From UBA12545 sp051024685 (GTDB lineage: Bacteria > Bacillota > DSM-521 > Neomoorellales > Neomoorellaceae): DNA of 64,000 nt. The stretch is from the NCBI GenBank assembly GCA_051024685.1, contig JAZHPA010000012.1, forward strand, positions 1 through 64,000, given 5' to 3'. This document shows, piece by piece, positions 62,297-64,000 of the stretch. A program made the translations under genes and the position numbers. The notes beneath the pieces were generated by a model. The model was not told where the DNA came from, made no database searches, and saw nothing but the letters and a program-made list of their open reading frames with translations. Position 1 is the stretch's first letter. Each line of letters begins with the position of its first letter.

Positions 62297-62759
62297 ATCG
62301 GGTAGGAGGGGGCGGCTAACCCCCGTCCCCCCACACCACCGTACGTACCGTTCGGTATACGGCGGTTCATAAGGCGCTACGAAGTTCTAAGTACCGCTCA
62401 ACTAAGCTCGTCAGCCCTTGGTCTTTCCAATATTTAAGGCCAAGGGCCTTATTCACTTGGGGAGTGTTCGCTAGCCTCCAGTACCCTTTCCGGGACCCGC
62501 TTATAAGGCTCGCCCAGTCTCTCATCCACCCGCCGCATATACTCTCAGCAGCCGCACGTTAAAGGACTTCGCTTTGTTTCGCAAGCTCATCCAACTGCTG
62601 CTAGCCTCCTATTTCGGTTCCTGTTCGTCGGGCCGGAGGTTTGCCTCCGGCTTCCTTCAGACCCCACCTCACGATGGGTGCCCTTGCCTTAAGCTAACGG
62701 CTACTGCTACCTTCGTCGCTCGGGACTTTCACCCTAGCCAACGCCCATGCCGGGCGCAC
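62297..62759 (-). mobile_element. Truncated group II intron
   Basis: The minus strand begins GTGCGCCCGGCATGGGCG, the GUGYG-type 5' end and domain I fold, and contains GTGAAAGTCCCGAG. Near the 3' end are CCGTACGTACGGT-like domain V and GGGGGTTAGCCGCCCCC domain VI, ending CTACCCGAT. Only the C-terminal tail of the maturase ORF survives: WASLISGSRKGYWRLANTPQ, KYWKDQGLTSLVERYLELR, then a stop. The reverse transcriptase is deleted, so it cannot move alone. Confidence 0.82.
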
Positions 62760-62801
62760 AAAACTTCGAGGCCCTGGCCTATGCCGAGGCCTCCTCAAAC
62801 T
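62760..62801 (-). terminator. Hairpin between CRISPR end and group II intron
   Basis: On the minus strand GGCCT and AGGCC pair around CGGCAT, with flanking GAG..CTC, then GAAGTTTT directly before the intron GTGCG. It looks like the array transcript's terminator and a class IIC-type intron target. Confidence 0.5.
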
Positions 62802-64000
62802 ATTTCAATCCCTTATAGGTAGGCTGGAAACCCGTTAGGCGGCACTCCGTAAGTGCCTTGGCCGATCTGTTTCAATCCCTCATAGGTAGGCTGGAAACTC
62901 AGAATAAGTTGCGACAATAGCAACAATGTTGCGGTTTCAATCCCTCATAGGTAGGCTGGAAACGAAGGTACTGGCAGACCAGCACTCCCCCAGTACCGCG
63001 TTTCAATCCCTCATAGGTAGGCTGGAAACTCTGTGAAGCATGGGTGACAGTCACTGTGCCTTCTACGTTTCAATCCCTCATAGGTAGGCTGGAAACGTAG
63101 TTACTTGGCCGGTTGCCTACTACTTTATTTTGCGTTTCAATCCCTCATAGGTAGGCTGGAAACAGGAGAGGCTGGTCGGGGTGCCGGAAGAGGCCTATCG
63201 TTTCAATCCCTCATAGGTAGGCTGGAAACGCATATAAGGACTTGGTGGGTTGGACGGCGCGGCAAGGTTTCAATCCCTCATAGGTAGGCTGGAAACCCAG
63301 CTTCAGCAATGTCCTCTGGCTCATATCTGGAGTTTCAATCCCTCATAGGTAGGCTGGAAACCCACCAGAATTGTTAGCAGCCATTGGTTGGCACGAAAGT
63401 TTCAATCCCTCATAGGTAGGCTGGAAACGCCTTTTAGTAGCCCGTGATTGGGCTTACTATAGGTGTTTCAATCCCTCATAGGTAGGCTGGAAACGGCCGG
63501 TTGCTCCTTTAACCGAAGAAGCTAGAAAGAAAGTTTCAATCCCTCATAGGTAGGCTGGAAACTTGGGCAAGCTGCCCAAAGTGCGGGCGGAAGTGGAAGG
63601 GTTTCAATCCCTCATAGGTAGGCTGGAAACGTCCTTGGAACAATAGCCCGATATTGGGTTGTCATGTTTCAATCCCTCATAGGTAGGCTGGAAACCTGTT
63701 CCTCCATGGACATCCGGGGCTGATTGGGTGGGGTTTCAATCCCTCATAGGTAGGCTGGAAACAGTTAGAGCGCTTTATATGCGCTCTATGTGGATTTAGG
63801 TTTCAATCCCTCATAGGTAGGCTGGAAACGGTAAGTAGCATGAGAGACGCTGAAAAAGTCCTGCGGAGTTTCAATCCCTCATAGGTAGGCTGGAAACGCG
63901 ATAGTGACGCTCTCATGGTCTATGAGCTCAATCCTGGTTTCAATCCCTCATAGGTAGGCTGGAAACACCACAACCCCAGCTACCAGCGCTTACCGGCTAG
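62802..64000 (-). CRISPR. CRISPR array, 18 repeats, open at window end
   Basis: Eighteen 30-bp repeats (GTTTCAATCC...GGCTGGAAAC) separate 17 full spacers of 35-39 bases and one spacer cut at base 64000. All are identical except the leftmost repeat (62802-62831), which has two changes (G1A, C12T). Read on the minus strand, the repeat ends ATTGAAAC, the usual crRNA 5' handle of type I-B/III systems, so transcription should go leftwards with the leader beyond 64000. The degenerate leftmost repeat as leader-distal end agrees. No cas gene is in the window. Confidence 0.97.

Noticed and set aside
63105..63287. 60-codon frame inside the CRISPR array
   Set aside because: It translates repeat units and spacers; the FQSLIGRLET repetition is just the DNA repeat.

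Overview
The window looks like chromosome of a thermophilic, anaerobic, endospore-forming Firmicute, most like the Moorella / Thermoanaerobacterales group. The reasons are sporulation genes (spoVAC, spoVAD-AE-AF, spmA-spmB-dacB, ytfJ, a CotF-like coat protein, a coat-type Mn catalase), an aldehyde:ferredoxin oxidoreductase, a c-di-AMP riboswitch, G+C-rich genes with strong Shine-Dalgarno sites and frequent GTG/TTG starts, and a CRISPR repeat of the GTTTC...GAAAC type. The taxonomic placement is inference.

Layout. 1-7 kb: a Uma2-family nuclease, an Nramp-like permease with an MBL hydrolase, a CdaR-type regulator, a toxin remnant, a hendecad coiled-coil membrane protein, AroH chorismate mutase and a HutP-like protein. 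7.2-11.0 kb: a sigma-A promoter, a c-di-AMP (ydaO-type) riboswitch and terminator, then a tightly coupled five-gene operon (APC permease, small membrane protein, membrane-anchored USP, RCK-N protein, RCK-N/RCK-C protein), read as a split potassium transporter. 11.2-14.3 kb: ilvC, a corrinoid adenosyltransferase, rluB and ogt. 14.3-17.1 kb: a gene graveyard with a nucleotidyltransferase fragment, an exact 136-bp copy of the 3' end of spmB, the tail of a serine recombinase and a decayed lutCBA lactate operon.

17.1-30.3 kb: an 11-gene minus-strand deoxy-sugar cluster (LacI regulator, AraB-type kinase, FucU, FucI, RbsA/C/B-type ABC importer, MoaD-like protein, AOR, class II aldolase, RhaB). I infer that sugar is imported, isomerised, phosphorylated and cleaved to dihydroxyacetone phosphate and lactaldehyde, and that the tungsto-enzyme AOR oxidises lactaldehyde to lactate while reducing ferredoxin. 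30.3-40.2 kb: toxin-antitoxin debris, then the sporulation and housekeeping run spmB-spmA-dacB-ytfJ-(secreted protein)-DUF2953-scpB-scpA-trpS-M50 protease-lysA. 40.6-47.2 kb: a plus-strand sugar/compatible-solute operon (debranching-type glycosidase, GT4, OtsA-like GT20, OtsB-like phosphatase, GalU). 47.2-54.9 kb: spoVAF-AE-AD, Mn catalase, and an autoregulated GntR/ABC exporter operon. 55-62.3 kb: an M24 peptidase, a methyltransferase, spoVAC, cotF, a ferredoxin-domain protein with a probable frameshift, and an aspartate aminotransferase. 62.3-64 kb: a truncated group II intron lying against the leader-distal end of a CRISPR array that runs off the window.

Two families of small non-coding repeats are visible. 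One is a roughly 250-bp element with ATCCCCA...TGGGGAT ends and long imperfect terminal inverted repeats. The other is a roughly 90-bp hairpin element bounded by CTTCCGAAG palindromes. The most noteworthy points are the riboswitch-controlled split potassium system, the AOR inside a fucose/rhamnose operon next to a dead lactate operon, and the intron beside the CRISPR array.
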